From: an uncultured Clostridiaceae bacterium
Lineage (GTDB): Bacteria; Bacillota; Clostridia; Lachnospirales; Lachnospiraceae
Direction of reading: 5' to 3'
NCBI GenBank assembly: GCA_902477765.1
Contig: CABSIM010000009.1
Location: forward strand, 1 to 63,621
Length of the DNA: 63,621 bases
Shown here: positions 25,088 through 34,089 of the stretch, in pieces
How positions within the stretch are numbered: the first letter of the stretch is position 1
Layout of the letters: every line of letters starts with the position of its first letter
Translations under genes and position numbers: made by a program
Notes under the pieces: model-generated
The model's input: only the letters and a program-made list of their open reading frames with translations
Told to the model about the DNA's origin: nothing
The model's database searches: none

Positions 25088-26632
25088 TTATTTTGCGTAG
25101 TCAGTTACTCTGGATTCCCGGATCACATTGACTTTGATCTGTCCCGGATACTCCAATTCGGCCTCGATCTTCTTAGAAATATCTCTTGCCATAAGAACCA
25201 TATCATCATCAGTAACCTGTTCCGGTACCACCATGATACGGACTTCGCGTCCTGCCTGAATTGCATAGGATTTTTCCACGCCTTTGAAGGAATTGGTAAT
25301 ATCCTCCAGCTGTTTCAGACGGTTCGTGTATGTCTCCAGAGTCTCTCTCCTTGCACCCGGTCTTGCGGCAGAAATGGTATCCGCAGCCTGTACGATGCAG
25401 GAAACCAGACTTGTGGGTTCAACATCGCCATGATGAGATTCCACTGCATTGATCACAACGGCAGACTCTTTATATTTCTTGCAGAGTTCTGAACCCAGCT
25501 GGATATGGGAACCTTCCATTTCATGGTCGACGGATTTTCCAATGTCATGTAATAAACCGGCACGCTTTGCCAGCCGCACATCCACACCGATTTCCGATGC
25601 CAGCAGACCTGACAGCTGGGCAACCTCGATGGAATGCTTCAGTGCATTCTGTCCGTAGCTTGTTCTGAACTTCATCTTACCCAGAAGTTTTACAAGTTCC
25701 GGATGAATCCCGTGAATGCCTACTTCCAGAATTGCGGCCTCTCCTTCTTCGCGCATCATGTTTTCTACTTCTTTCTGCGCTTTCTCCACCATTTCCTCAA
25801 TTCTTGCGGGATGAATTCTGCCGTCCACAATCAGACGTTCCAGGGCAATCCGGGCCACTTCCCTGCGGACAGGATCAAATCCGGAAAGAACCACAGCTTC
25901 CGGAGTATCATCAATGATCAGTTCCACACCGGTCAGAGTCTCCAGGGTCCGGATGTTCCGTCCCTCACGGCCGATGATGCGTCCTTTCATTTCATCGTTG
26001 GGAAGCTGCACCACAGATACCGTTGTTTCAGCCACATGATCCGCAGCGCATCTCTGAATGGCTGTCACCACGTATTCCTTGGCTTTCTTTTCAGCCTCTT
26101 CCTTGGCTTTGCTTTCCAGTTCCTTGATGAGCTTTGCAGTATCGTGCTTGACATCTTCCTCCACAGTTTTCAGAAGATATTCCTTGGCCTGTTCGGAAGT
26201 AAGACCGGAAATCTTTTCCAGTTCCTCTTTTTCCTTCTCAAACAGTTCCTCCACTTCAGCGCTGCGCTTCTTCAGGGATTCCTCTCTGGACATCAGTCCG
26301 GCCTCTTTCTTTTCCATGGCCTCAGCTTTTTTGTCCAGATTCTCTTCCTTGCTCAGCACACGGCGCTCATAGCGCTGAATCTCTGCCCGGCGTTCCTTGG
26401 TTTCACGTTCCAGTTCATTTCTTGCCTTCAGATTCTCTTCCTTGGCTTCCAGGAGAGCTTCTTTTTTCTTCGTCTCTGCGACCTTCAATGCTTCATCTAT
26501 TATTTCTCTGGATTTCTCCTCAGCGCTTCCGATTTTCGCTTCATAATTCTTTTTCCGGTAAGACACAGCGAGGAGCCAGGTAATAGGGGCCACAATAATT
26601 GCTGTGATCAGCACATAAATTATTGGTGACAC
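25088..26632 (-). CDS. rny: ribonuclease Y
   Basis: RNase Y is the membrane-anchored endonuclease that starts mRNA decay in many Firmicutes. The 514 residues show an N-terminal membrane helix (IYVLITAIIVAPITWLLAV), a long Glu/Lys-rich coiled coil to about residue 195, a KH domain (GRIIGREGRNIRTLETLTG) and an HD domain with HDIGKSVDHEMEGSH near 365. Translation starts at a GTG seven bases after AGGAGG. It has its own promoter (26675-26703) after recX. Confidence 0.97.
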   Translation of the reverse strand: MSPIIYVLITAIIVAPITWLLAVSYRKKNYEAKIGSAEEKSREIIDEALKVAETKKKEALLEAKEENLKARNELERETKERRAEIQRYERRVLSKEENLDKKAEAMEKKEAGLMSREESLKKRSAEVEELFEKEKEELEKISGLTSEQAKEYLLKTVEEDVKHDTAKLIKELESKAKEEAEKKAKEYVVTAIQRCAADHVAETTVSVVQLPNDEMKGRIIGREGRNIRTLETLTGVELIIDDTPEAVVLSGFDPVRREVARIALERLIVDGRIHPARIEEMVEKAQKEVENMMREEGEAAILEVGIHGIHPELVKLLGKMKFRTSYGQNALKHSIEVAQLSGLLASEIGVDVRLAKRAGLLHDIGKSVDHEMEGSHIQLGSELCKKYKESAVVINAVESHHGDVEPTSLVSCIVQAADTISAARPGARRETLETYTNRLKQLEDITNSFKGVEKSYAIQAGREVRIMVVPEQVTDDDMVLMARDISKKIEAELEYPGQIKVNVIRESRVTDYAK

Positions 26633-26674
26633 AGGAGCACCTCCTTTATTTAGTTTTCATTGTACAACACTTCA

Positions 26675-26703
26675 ATTTTAAACTGTTTTATGCATTATGT
26701 CAA
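26675..26703 (-). promoter_or_regulatory. promoter of rny
   Basis: TTGACA (26703-26698) and TAAAAT (26680-26675) with a 17-base spacer lie in the 82-base gap after recX. Confidence 0.8.
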
Positions 26704-26714
26704 GCATATTGCCC

Positions 26715-27206
26715 TCATTCTGTGTCTTTACGTGCATAATGAATCAAAGCGGACGATATCACCTCATAAGAGAAGCCTTTTCTGGCCAGATATGCTGAAA
26801 TTTTCTGCTGCTCCGCCCGGTCAGCCTCACCCCCGGAAAACCCCTTTTTTTTCAGCAGATCCAGAATCTGAGCCTCTTCATCCACCGGCACTTCTTCCAT
26901 CACGGTTTGGATGGTCTCCCGGTCGATGCCCTTTCTCTGAAGTTCAAATATAATCTGCTTTCTGCTTTTCTTTTTTCCGTTCTTTTCCAGATACCGGTAT
27001 GCATAATCCTCATCATTGAGGTAACGGTATTTCCTGAGGAAACTGACTGCATCATCAACAGAGGCTGGCGAAAACCCCTGTTCCGCCAGCTTCTTTCTCA
27101 TCTCATTTTCAGTTTTTCCGGAAAACTGCAGGTAATACAGGGCTTTGTCCCTGGCCTTCCTGAATTCCTCCGGCATGCCGGAAAGCGGCTGATCCGTATG
27201 TTCCAT
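26715..27206 (-). CDS. recX: RecX-family regulator of RecA
   Basis: RecX binds RecA filaments and limits recombination activity. This 163-residue protein is helix-rich with the family pattern of repeated three-helix units: ALYYLQFSGKTENEMRKKLAEQGF, FLRKYRYLNDEDYAYRYLE and KISAYLARKGFSYEVISSAL. It starts 23 bases after the recA stop, so the two are likely one transcript under LexA control. Confidence 0.9.
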   Translation of the reverse strand: MEHTDQPLSGMPEEFRKARDKALYYLQFSGKTENEMRKKLAEQGFSPASVDDAVSFLRKYRYLNDEDYAYRYLEKNGKKKSRKQIIFELQRKGIDRETIQTVMEEVPVDEEAQILDLLKKKGFSGGEADRAEQQKISAYLARKGFSYEVISSALIHYARKDTE

Positions 27207-27229
27207 CTGTCAGACCTCTTTCCGCAGCT

Positions 27230-28303
27230 CTAATTCTGTTCTTCCGGATCCCCGCCGGCGTTCTGTCCTTCCGGCAGTCCGGTCCCCTCCGGAGATGCCA
27301 GATGTTCCGCAGCCAGTCCGTACCGCTCTCTCACCTTGTTTTCAATTTCTTCACAGAGAACCGGATTGCCGGCAAGGTAGATCTTGGCATTTTCCCGGCC
27401 CTGGCCGATTTTGGCGCCGTTGTATGCATACCAGGAACCGCTCTTCTCCACAATATTCTCCCGGGCAGCCAGATCCAGAATATCTCCTTCTCTGGAGATT
27501 CCCCGTCCGAACATAATATCAAACTCCGCTTCCTTAAACGGCGGTGCAATCTTATTTTTCACCACTTTGATTCTGACGCGGTTTCCGATCATTTCACCGC
27601 CCTGTTTCAGCGTTTCAATCCTTCTCACATCCATCCGGACGGATGCATAGAACTTCAGTGCCCGTCCGCCTGTGGTTGTCTCGGGATTTCCAAACATGAC
27701 GCCCACCTTTTCACGGAGCTGGTTGATGAAGATGACAATACAGTTTGTCTTGCTGATGACGGCAGTCAGCTTTCTCAGAGCCTGGGACATAAGTCTTGCC
27801 TGAAGACCCACATGGGAATCCCCCATGTCTCCGTCAATTTCCGCCTTGGGCACCAGCGCAGCCACTGAGTCCACAATCACGATATCCACAGCGCCGGAAC
27901 GTACCATGGTCTCCGTGATTTCCAGTGCCTGTTCTCCGTTATCTGGCTGGGAAATATAGAGATTGTCAATATCTACGCCGATATTTCTGGCATAGACCGG
28001 ATCCAGGGCATGCTCCGCATCGATAAAGCCCGCAATTCCGCCCCGTTTCTGAACCTCTGCCACCATGTGCAGGGCCACTGTGGTTTTTCCGCTGGATTCC
28101 GGTCCGTAGATCTCGATCACACGTCCTTTGGGAACGCCGCCCAGTCCAAGGGCAATATCCAGACTCAGGGAACCTGTGGGTACTGTTTCAATATTCATTC
28201 TGGCGCCGGAATCGCCCAGTTTCATGACCGAACCTTTTCCATACGCCTTTTCGATCTGTGTAAGGGCCGCATCCAGAGCCTTCAATTTATCATCCTGATT
28301 CAT
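27230..28303 (-). CDS. recA: recombinase RecA
   Basis: RecA forms filaments on single-stranded DNA, promotes strand exchange and triggers LexA cleavage. The 357 residues show Walker A GPESSGKTT near 67, the DNA-binding loops, the RecA signature ALKFYASVRMDVRR and the conserved IFINQLREKVGVMFGNPETT segment. The C-terminal tail is acidic as usual. GGAGG precedes the ATG. A LexA-type box and a strong promoter lie directly upstream. Confidence 0.98.
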   Translation of the reverse strand: MNQDDKLKALDAALTQIEKAYGKGSVMKLGDSGARMNIETVPTGSLSLDIALGLGGVPKGRVIEIYGPESSGKTTVALHMVAEVQKRGGIAGFIDAEHALDPVYARNIGVDIDNLYISQPDNGEQALEITETMVRSGAVDIVIVDSVAALVPKAEIDGDMGDSHVGLQARLMSQALRKLTAVISKTNCIVIFINQLREKVGVMFGNPETTTGGRALKFYASVRMDVRRIETLKQGGEMIGNRVRIKVVKNKIAPPFKEAEFDIMFGRGISREGDILDLAARENIVEKSGSWYAYNGAKIGQGRENAKIYLAGNPVLCEEIENKVRERYGLAAEHLASPEGTGLPEGQNAGGDPEEQN

Positions 28304-28319
28304 ATTTGTCCTCCATTTT

Positions 28320-28333
28320 CGAACAGATGTTCT
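28320..28333 (-). promoter_or_regulatory. LexA/DinR box of recA
   Basis: CGAACAGATGTTCT fits the Gram-positive SOS consensus GAAC-N4-GTTC. It lies just downstream of the recA -10, where bound LexA would block transcription. Confidence 0.85.
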
Positions 28334-28344
28334 GATATGTCCTA

Positions 28345-28373
28345 ATCATAATATACATGCCGTAAAAAGTCAA
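28345..28373 (-). promoter_or_regulatory. promoter of recA-recX
   Basis: TTGACT (28373-28368) and TATGAT (28350-28345) are separated by 17 bases on the minus strand, with the LexA box overlapping the expected transcription start region. Confidence 0.8.
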
Positions 28374-28427
28374 CTGTTTCTTCTGGGAAGTCCCGGGAAA
28401 TTTCGGGGGCAAGAAAGGAAAATGCAG

Positions 28428-28474
28428 AAAGGAACCTGCAGGGATATTCCTATGATATACCCTCAGGTTCCTTT
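28428..28474 (-). terminator. terminator after the histidine kinase gene
   Basis: AAAGGAACCTG and its complement CAGGTTCCTTT enclose a 25-base loop with further partial pairing; the tail on the minus strand is only moderately T-rich. Confidence 0.6.
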
Positions 28475-28477
28475 CTG

Positions 28478-29827
28478 TCAACCTTCCTCTCTCCGGTAGG
28501 TATCGGAAAAGACAACTTTCATTTCCGTTCCCTTTCCTTCCTGACTTTCCAGGGACAGCTCCGCCCCGTGCTGGGAAACAATATGTTTTACAATGGCAAG
28601 TCCCAGCCCCGTTCCGCCGGTGGCTTTGGAACGGCTCTTGTCCACTCTGTAAAAACGTTCGAAAATACGGTCCTGATGTTCTGCGGAAATGCCGATCCCC
28701 GTATCCCTGACAGACAGGAACACATGGGTCTTTTCCGTATTGACCGTCACCGTAACGGAACCGCCTCTCTTATTGTACCGGATGGCATTGTCGCACAGGT
28801 TATAGACCAGTTCTTCCATCTGCTGTCTGTCGGCAAAGACAATGGACGGTTTTCCGCACAGTCTCATGGTCACTCCCTGTTTTTCGGCGTTCATTTTCAG
28901 CATGTCCACACATTCTTCCGCCACCTGGTACAGATCCACATCCGTATATTCCACTTTGCAGGTATCACTGTCCAGCTGGGAAAGCTGAATGATATCGTTG
29001 ATCAGGGTCAGAAGCCGGCTGGCATTGTTGTGAATCTCCCCCGCAAACCGTACCGTATCTGCCCCGCTGGCCATTCCATGTTCAATCAGTTCCGCGTATC
29101 CGGAAATAGCCGTCAGCGGAGTCTTCAGTTCATGAGAGACATTGGCCGTGAATTCCTGGCGCATCTGGGCACTTCGCAGAATATCCTCATGCTGCTGACG
29201 GATCTTTGCCACAAACGGAGCCAGCTCCTTATAGACGGCTTCCGCTCCCGTATCGGAAATGTTCTCCGCCATATGTTCAATGGGCTCCACCAGACTTCTG
29301 GTAAAATAATTGGAAAGGAAAAAGCACAGGAGAAACAGCAGAAGCAGTACCCCGAGAATGGCAGGCATCATGTTACGCAGTACTGCAAACAGGCTGTCCG
29401 CCTCTCTGGATACCCGGATCACCGTACCGTTGTCCAGCCGTACCGCATAATAGAACAGATTTTTGTCCACGGTCTCCGAAGATCTGCTCCCGCTTCCTTC
29501 CCCGTTTTCAAGGGCAGCCTTCACTTCCGGTCTGTCGGCATGATTTTCCATGGCTGCGGCATCTGCATTGCTGTCAAAAAGGACCGTCCCGTCCGTGTTG
29601 ATCACCGTGACACGGAGGCTGTCCGGTCCCATGTCATAGGCATCCTGATGAATGGTGTCCACCTGGTCGAACACATGCATGTTCTTGAGCACCAGAGCGT
29701 CTGCCTTCAGGTCGCTTACCACCTGTTCCTTAAACAGTCCGTAAAAGGCCATCATTGCAAACACAAGTGTCAGTACGATGGCCAGTGTGGAAGTGGAAAG
29801 GAGTTCCATATGCAGTTTGTTCTTCAT
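28478..29827 (-). CDS. PhoR-like membrane sensor histidine kinase
   Basis: This 449-residue kinase has an N-terminal membrane helix (residues 10-32), an external sensing segment of about 125 residues, a second helix near 160-185 (LGVLLLLFLLCFFLSNYF), then a HisKA domain with the phosphorylated His in VSHELKTPLTAISGY and a HATPase domain with YNLCDNAIRYNK, DTGIGI and GTGLGLAIVKHI boxes. It lies 18 bases after the response regulator and downstream of a Na/Pi cotransporter gene, so phosphate sensing (PhoR) is the likeliest role. That role is inferred from context. Confidence 0.88.
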   Translation of the reverse strand: MKNKLHMELLSTSTLAIVLTLVFAMMAFYGLFKEQVVSDLKADALVLKNMHVFDQVDTIHQDAYDMGPDSLRVTVINTDGTVLFDSNADAAAMENHADRPEVKAALENGEGSGSRSSETVDKNLFYYAVRLDNGTVIRVSREADSLFAVLRNMMPAILGVLLLLFLLCFFLSNYFTRSLVEPIEHMAENISDTGAEAVYKELAPFVAKIRQQHEDILRSAQMRQEFTANVSHELKTPLTAISGYAELIEHGMASGADTVRFAGEIHNNASRLLTLINDIIQLSQLDSDTCKVEYTDVDLYQVAEECVDMLKMNAEKQGVTMRLCGKPSIVFADRQQMEELVYNLCDNAIRYNKRGGSVTVTVNTEKTHVFLSVRDTGIGISAEHQDRIFERFYRVDKSRSKATGGTGLGLAIVKHIVSQHGAELSLESQEGKGTEMKVVFSDTYRREEG

Positions 29828-29845
29828 GGTATCCTCCCCCTGCCT

Positions 29846-30511
29846 TTATTCAATCATGTATCCCACGTTTCTCACGGTCCGGATCATGCTTCCGGCATCC
29901 CCCAGTTTCTGTCTCAGCGTCCGGATATGCATATCCAGCGTTCTGGATTCTCCCTCAAAATCGATTCCCCAGATCCGCTCCAGAATAATCTCCCTGGTAA
30001 CCACAATCCCCGCATTGTGAAGCAGCAGCTTCAGAAGTTCATATTCCTTGAACGTCAGGCTGCACGGTGTATCCTTGACATAAACCATATGCTTTTCGTC
30101 ATCCAGGAATACATCTCCCAGCGACAGGAACTTGTCCTCTTCCATGGTCCGTCTCAGAATTGCCTTGACTCTGGCAATCAGCTCCATGACGCCGAACGGC
30201 TTTGTCAGGTAATCGTCAGCTCCTATGTCCAGCCCCTTTACCTTGTCAATCTCCGTGGTCTTGGCCGTCACCATGATTACCGGCAGTTTCTTGGTCTCCG
30301 GCCGGCGGCGGATTTTCTTGACAATCTCCAGTCCGTCCTCGTCCGGCAGCATGATGTCCAGAAGAACAAGATCCGGCTGTTTTTCTTCCATTTTTTTATA
30401 AAAATCCCGGGCGCACTCAAATCCGTCCACCTGGTATCCGCTGTTTTTCAGCGCAAACATTTCTATTTCCAGAATATTCTTATCATCTTCCACTGTATAG
30501 ATCAGCGCCAT
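29846..30511 (-). CDS. PhoB/PhoP-like response regulator (OmpR family)
   Basis: The 221 residues contain a receiver domain (acidic pocket EDD, phospho-acceptor Asp in LLDIMLPDEDG, Lys in LTKPFG) and a C-terminal winged-helix DNA-binding domain (LTFKEYELLKLLLHNAGIVVTREIILERIWG and RTLDMHIRTLRQKLG). GGGAGG precedes the ATG. It lies between the Na/Pi cotransporter and the sensor kinase. Candidate direct-repeat binding sites occur at 32475-32507 and, with a 15-base identity, before the ECF operon at 17385-17425. Confidence 0.9.
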   Translation of the reverse strand: MALIYTVEDDKNILEIEMFALKNSGYQVDGFECARDFYKKMEEKQPDLVLLDIMLPDEDGLEIVKKIRRRPETKKLPVIMVTAKTTEIDKVKGLDIGADDYLTKPFGVMELIARVKAILRRTMEEDKFLSLGDVFLDDEKHMVYVKDTPCSLTFKEYELLKLLLHNAGIVVTREIILERIWGIDFEGESRTLDMHIRTLRQKLGDAGSMIRTVRNVGYMIE

Positions 30512-30597
30512 GACATATACCTCCCGTTCCTGCCTGTAAATAACCTCCCGCCGCCTGACGCCATGTTTTCATGACGGCAGGCGGCGGCAGTTCACAT

Positions 30598-32388
30598 TTA
30601 TGACGGCAGTTCATATTTATGACGGTATGCTTCCACCTGGGCCGCAAATTTCACATCATTTTCCCTCTTGAGATTTTCCAGATAGCCATGGGTATCGAAT
30701 CCGTCCCTGGCAATTTCAATGATACTGATGGCAATGTTGGAGCAGTGGTCCGCCACCCTCTCATAGTTGGTGGAAATATCAGAAAGGACAAATCCCTGCT
30801 CTATGGTACATTTTCCCTTCTGCAGACGGCGGATATGATTGGCCTTCACGCAGGTATTGATATCGTCAATGACCTCCTCCAGCGGTTCCACCAGCGTCGC
30901 CGTGCTGACATCATTTTTTTCAAATGCCTGGATGGAAAGATCCAGAATGTCCTTGACTGCTGAGGTAAAGACCGCCAGCTCCTTCTGAGCCTTTTTGGAA
31001 AATTCCATCTGCTTGTCATGCATTTCCTTGGCCGCTTCCATCAGGTTCATGGCATGGTCGGAAATACGTTCAAAATCTCCGATGCAGTGCAGCAGAAGAG
31101 ATATGGTACGGCTGTCATTCTTGGAAAGATGTCTGCCGCCCAGCTTCACCATATAGGTTCCCAGCTCGTCTTCATAGTGGTCTACCCTTTCCTCCAGCGC
31201 AGCCACCGCATCCGCTTTGTTCTGGTCATACTCTTCCAGCAGCTCCACTGACATGAACAGGGCTGCCTTTGCAAGTTTTCCCATACGCACGGTCATGTTC
31301 CGGCACTGTTCCACGGCAAACGCGGGGGTATCCAGGAAACGGACATCCAGGAGTCCGAATTCGTCACCGGACTCATCCCCTGATTCCTGCACTGCTTTTC
31401 CGGGTACTGTCTGGGCATCCGGAATTGTAAGGCAGGCAAGCGTTACCAGACCTTCGGAGAACGGAAGCAGGACGATGGTTGCCGCCACATTGAAGCAGCT
31501 GTGGATCACGGCAATTCCCACGGGGCTTGCAGCCTCATTCAGGAATTCAAAATGTACAAATACGTTGAGTGTATAGAACACCACCATGAAAATCGCAGTT
31601 CCGATGATGTTGAAGTAAAGGTGTACCAGAGCTGCCCGGCGGGCATTCTTGCTGGCGCCGATACCGGAAAGCATTGCAGTCACACAGGTACCGATGTTCT
31701 GTCCCATGATGATGGGAATTGCTGTCCCGAAGCTCACGGCACCGGTGGCACAGAGTGCCTGCAGAATACCGACGGATGCAGATGAGCTCTGGATCACCGC
31801 TGTAAGAACGGCACCCGCGATGAGGCCCAGAATGGGATTGGAAAACATGGTCAGGATTCCTGTGAATTCCGGAACATCCGCCAGCGGTTTCACCGCACCG
31901 CTCATGGTCTCCATTCCGAACATGAGAACCGCGAATCCGATCATGATGGTACCGATATCTTTTTTCTTTTCCTTTTTGGAAAACATCAGGAAAATGATGC
32001 CGATCACGGCCAGCACCGGTGAAAAAGATGACGGCTTTACAAGCTGTATAAAGAAGTTATCACTTTCAATTCCCGTAAGGCTCAAAAGCCAGGATGTGAC
32101 GGTGGTACCGATGTTGGCACCCATGATCACGCCCACAGCCTGAGACAGCTTCATGATGCCTGAGTTTACAAAACCCACCACCATAACCGTCGTGGCTGAA
32201 GATGACTGAATCACTGCTGTAACTCCGGCTCCAAGAAGCACGGCTTTCAGAGGATTCGACGTCAGCTTTTCAAGAATTCTTTCCAGGCGTCCTCCCGACA
32301 CCTTTTCCAGGCCCTGTCCCATGGTATCCATTCCGTAAAGGAACAGCGCGAGCCCTCCGAACAAAGTCAAAACACCAAAAAAATCCAT
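30598..32388 (-). CDS. Na/Pi cotransporter family protein with PhoU-like domain
   Basis: This 596-residue protein has two copies of the Na/Pi cotransporter membrane repeat, each with the QSSSAT/QSSSAS motif (AVIQSSSATTVMVVGF and AVIQSSSASVGILQAL). The last 230 residues form a cytosolic PhoU-like helical domain. It would import phosphate with sodium, or export it as proposed for some bacterial homologues. The start at 32388 is five bases after GGAGG, and the frame upstream lacks such a site. It is first in an operon with a PhoB/PhoR-like pair, and the promoter region carries Pho-type repeats. No pst genes are in the window. Confidence 0.92.
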   Translation of the reverse strand: MDFFGVLTLFGGLALFLYGMDTMGQGLEKVSGGRLERILEKLTSNPLKAVLLGAGVTAVIQSSSATTVMVVGFVNSGIMKLSQAVGVIMGANIGTTVTSWLLSLTGIESDNFFIQLVKPSSFSPVLAVIGIIFLMFSKKEKKKDIGTIMIGFAVLMFGMETMSGAVKPLADVPEFTGILTMFSNPILGLIAGAVLTAVIQSSSASVGILQALCATGAVSFGTAIPIIMGQNIGTCVTAMLSGIGASKNARRAALVHLYFNIIGTAIFMVVFYTLNVFVHFEFLNEAASPVGIAVIHSCFNVAATIVLLPFSEGLVTLACLTIPDAQTVPGKAVQESGDESGDEFGLLDVRFLDTPAFAVEQCRNMTVRMGKLAKAALFMSVELLEEYDQNKADAVAALEERVDHYEDELGTYMVKLGGRHLSKNDSRTISLLLHCIGDFERISDHAMNLMEAAKEMHDKQMEFSKKAQKELAVFTSAVKDILDLSIQAFEKNDVSTATLVEPLEEVIDDINTCVKANHIRRLQKGKCTIEQGFVLSDISTNYERVADHCSNIAISIIEIARDGFDTHGYLENLKRENDVKFAAQVEAYRHKYELPS

Positions 32389-32474
32389 ACATTCCTCCGT
32401 AAAAAATGTGTAAAACACCCTTCTTTTTTCCTATATTCCGTTGTCAGGATATCATCAGTATGTAAAATGTCAAC

Positions 32475-32507
32475 CGTCCTTATGTAAAATTTACGTAAAA
32501 TTTAGAA
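32475..32507 (-). promoter_or_regulatory. Pho-box-like direct repeats before the Na/Pi operon
   Basis: On the minus strand TTTACG and TTTACA are 11 bases apart, and another TTTACA lies 22 bases further on (at 32466-32461), all on the same helical phase. A TTGACA overlaps the region. Spaced TT(T/A)ACA repeats of this kind are bound by PhoP in Bacillus. The 15-mer at 32499-32485 also occurs before the ECF operon. Confidence 0.55.
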
Positions 32508-32564
32508 CCGCCGAAAGAGACTTTCCCTCCTCCGGCGGTCACAAATCCGTATAAAACACGATTA

Positions 32565-33470
32565 TTATTGTAAAAGGCGCTCCACATCCAGCAGCCCCCA
32601 GCCCTGCTGATTTCTCGGCAGCCCGATATCCCTTGAACTTTCCATCAGCTTCAGCTTCACATCCCGGTTTGTCATATCGGGATACTTTTCCAGCAGAAGC
32701 GCTATGGCACCTGAAACAATGGGCGTTGACATGGACGTCCCGCTTTTTACCGTATACCGGTCCGGCCGGCCGGCGCAGCTCACAACACTGCAGCCGGGTG
32801 CCACCACATCCGGTTTGCAGATGCATGCTGCCGTAGGTCCCCTTCCGGAATAATCCACCATACGGTTTCCCGCCACCACAACTTCCCTGCTGTCATCCGA
32901 ACATCCCACCGTAATGACTTTACGGCTGATGCCAGGTGTGGTAATGGTCATGCTGCCCGGACCGTTGTTTCCTGCCGCCACCACAACCACAATACCGGCA
33001 TCCCACGCCCGGTCCACTCCTTTTACCAGGGCCGAGTTCTCGCTCATCCCCTTTTTCCCGTAGGAACCCACGGAGATGTTCACGATCCGGATGCCGAATT
33101 CTTCTTTATGCTCAATGATCCATGAAATCCCGGAAAGCACATCGGAAGCAAAACCGTTTCCTTTCCGGTCCAGTACTTTGACGCCCACCAGACTGCAGCC
33201 GGGCGCAATGCCCTGATACCTTCCGTCTGAAGCGGCACCGCTTCCACCAATGATCCCGCAGATGTGCGTCCCATGGCCGCAGTCATCATATGGCCTGGGC
33301 CGCCGGTTCACCATATCTGCAAACGCCGCAATCCTGCCTTCAAAGTCTCTGTGAGGAAACAGGCCGGTGTCCAGAACCGCAACCCCAACCCCTTTTCCCG
33401 TGAGACCGATCGTAAACGCATCCCTGCAGCGGATCTGTTCCTTTACACGATTCACATGGCAGATCCTCAT
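32565..33470 (-). CDS. S8 subtilisin-like serine peptidase without signal peptide
   Basis: The 301 residues hold a complete subtilase domain: catalytic Asp in VAVLDTGLFPH, His in CGHGTHICGI, oxyanion Asn in VVVAAGNNGPG and Ser in SGTSMSTPIVSG. There is no signal peptide or membrane helix and almost no pro-region, which resembles intracellular subtilisins. It stands alone between the Na/Pi operon and an XRE regulator gene. The role could be turnover of cytosolic proteins, for instance during sporulation; this is a guess. Confidence 0.9.
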   Translation of the reverse strand: MRICHVNRVKEQIRCRDAFTIGLTGKGVGVAVLDTGLFPHRDFEGRIAAFADMVNRRPRPYDDCGHGTHICGIIGGSGAASDGRYQGIAPGCSLVGVKVLDRKGNGFASDVLSGISWIIEHKEEFGIRIVNISVGSYGKKGMSENSALVKGVDRAWDAGIVVVVAAGNNGPGSMTITTPGISRKVITVGCSDDSREVVVAGNRMVDYSGRGPTAACICKPDVVAPGCSVVSCAGRPDRYTVKSGTSMSTPIVSGAIALLLEKYPDMTNRDVKLKLMESSRDIGLPRNQQGWGLLDVERLLQ

Positions 33471-33523
33471 CCTTTTTTATTAGGATATTCAGCACCGGAA
33501 ATTTTGTAAATCCCTTTCCCGCT

Positions 33524-33859
33524 TTATCTCTGTTTTTTTACATACTGGATAAACATCTGCAGATTTTCCACCCAGAATCCCTGTTCTTCCCTGGTACACC
33601 GGGAAAGAAGCAGGCTGATCCGGTTCATCATCTGCTCCTCCGGTCTGCTGCTTTTGATAAAATCCTGAAGCAGTTCATCAATGCCCACATTCAGGGCATC
33701 TGCGATCAGAAGCAGTTTCTCCAGGCTCACCATGGCCCGCCCTGTTTCAAGACGGCTGATGCAGCTCAGAGACGTGTCGGCAAGCTCTGCAAGCTTCTCC
33801 TGGGATATTCCTTTCTTCAGCCGGGCGTCCCGCACCCGTCTGCCGATTTCTTCTTTCAT
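33524..33859 (-). CDS. XRE-family helix-turn-helix regulator
   Basis: The 111-residue protein begins with a Cro/C1-type DNA-binding domain (IGRRVRDARLKKGISQEKLAELADTSLSCISRLETGR), followed by a short helical tail with no known domain. The start at 33859 follows GGGAG by six bases. It is divergent from the unknown gene at 34090-34641 with a 230-base region between them, so it may control that gene and itself. Confidence 0.88.
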   Translation of the reverse strand: MKEEIGRRVRDARLKKGISQEKLAELADTSLSCISRLETGRAMVSLEKLLLIADALNVGIDELLQDFIKSSRPEEQMMNRISLLLSRCTREEQGFWVENLQMFIQYVKKQR

Positions 33860-34089
33860 TGGCCACTCCCTGCACGTATTTGCTGTCACTGTTTTCAGTT
33901 TAGCAAAAGGGAATATCCATGTATAATAACTAAAACGCCTAATTTGATTTACAAAAACGACCTGTCATGATATTCTGAATAAAGGGGGATGCCTTCAGCC
34001 TTCCCGGAAACTTACGGGTTCCCCGCCACATGCAGTCCGCACGACTGCCGATTTATGCCGCCGTAACCGGCGGCGGAATGGAGATGAGT

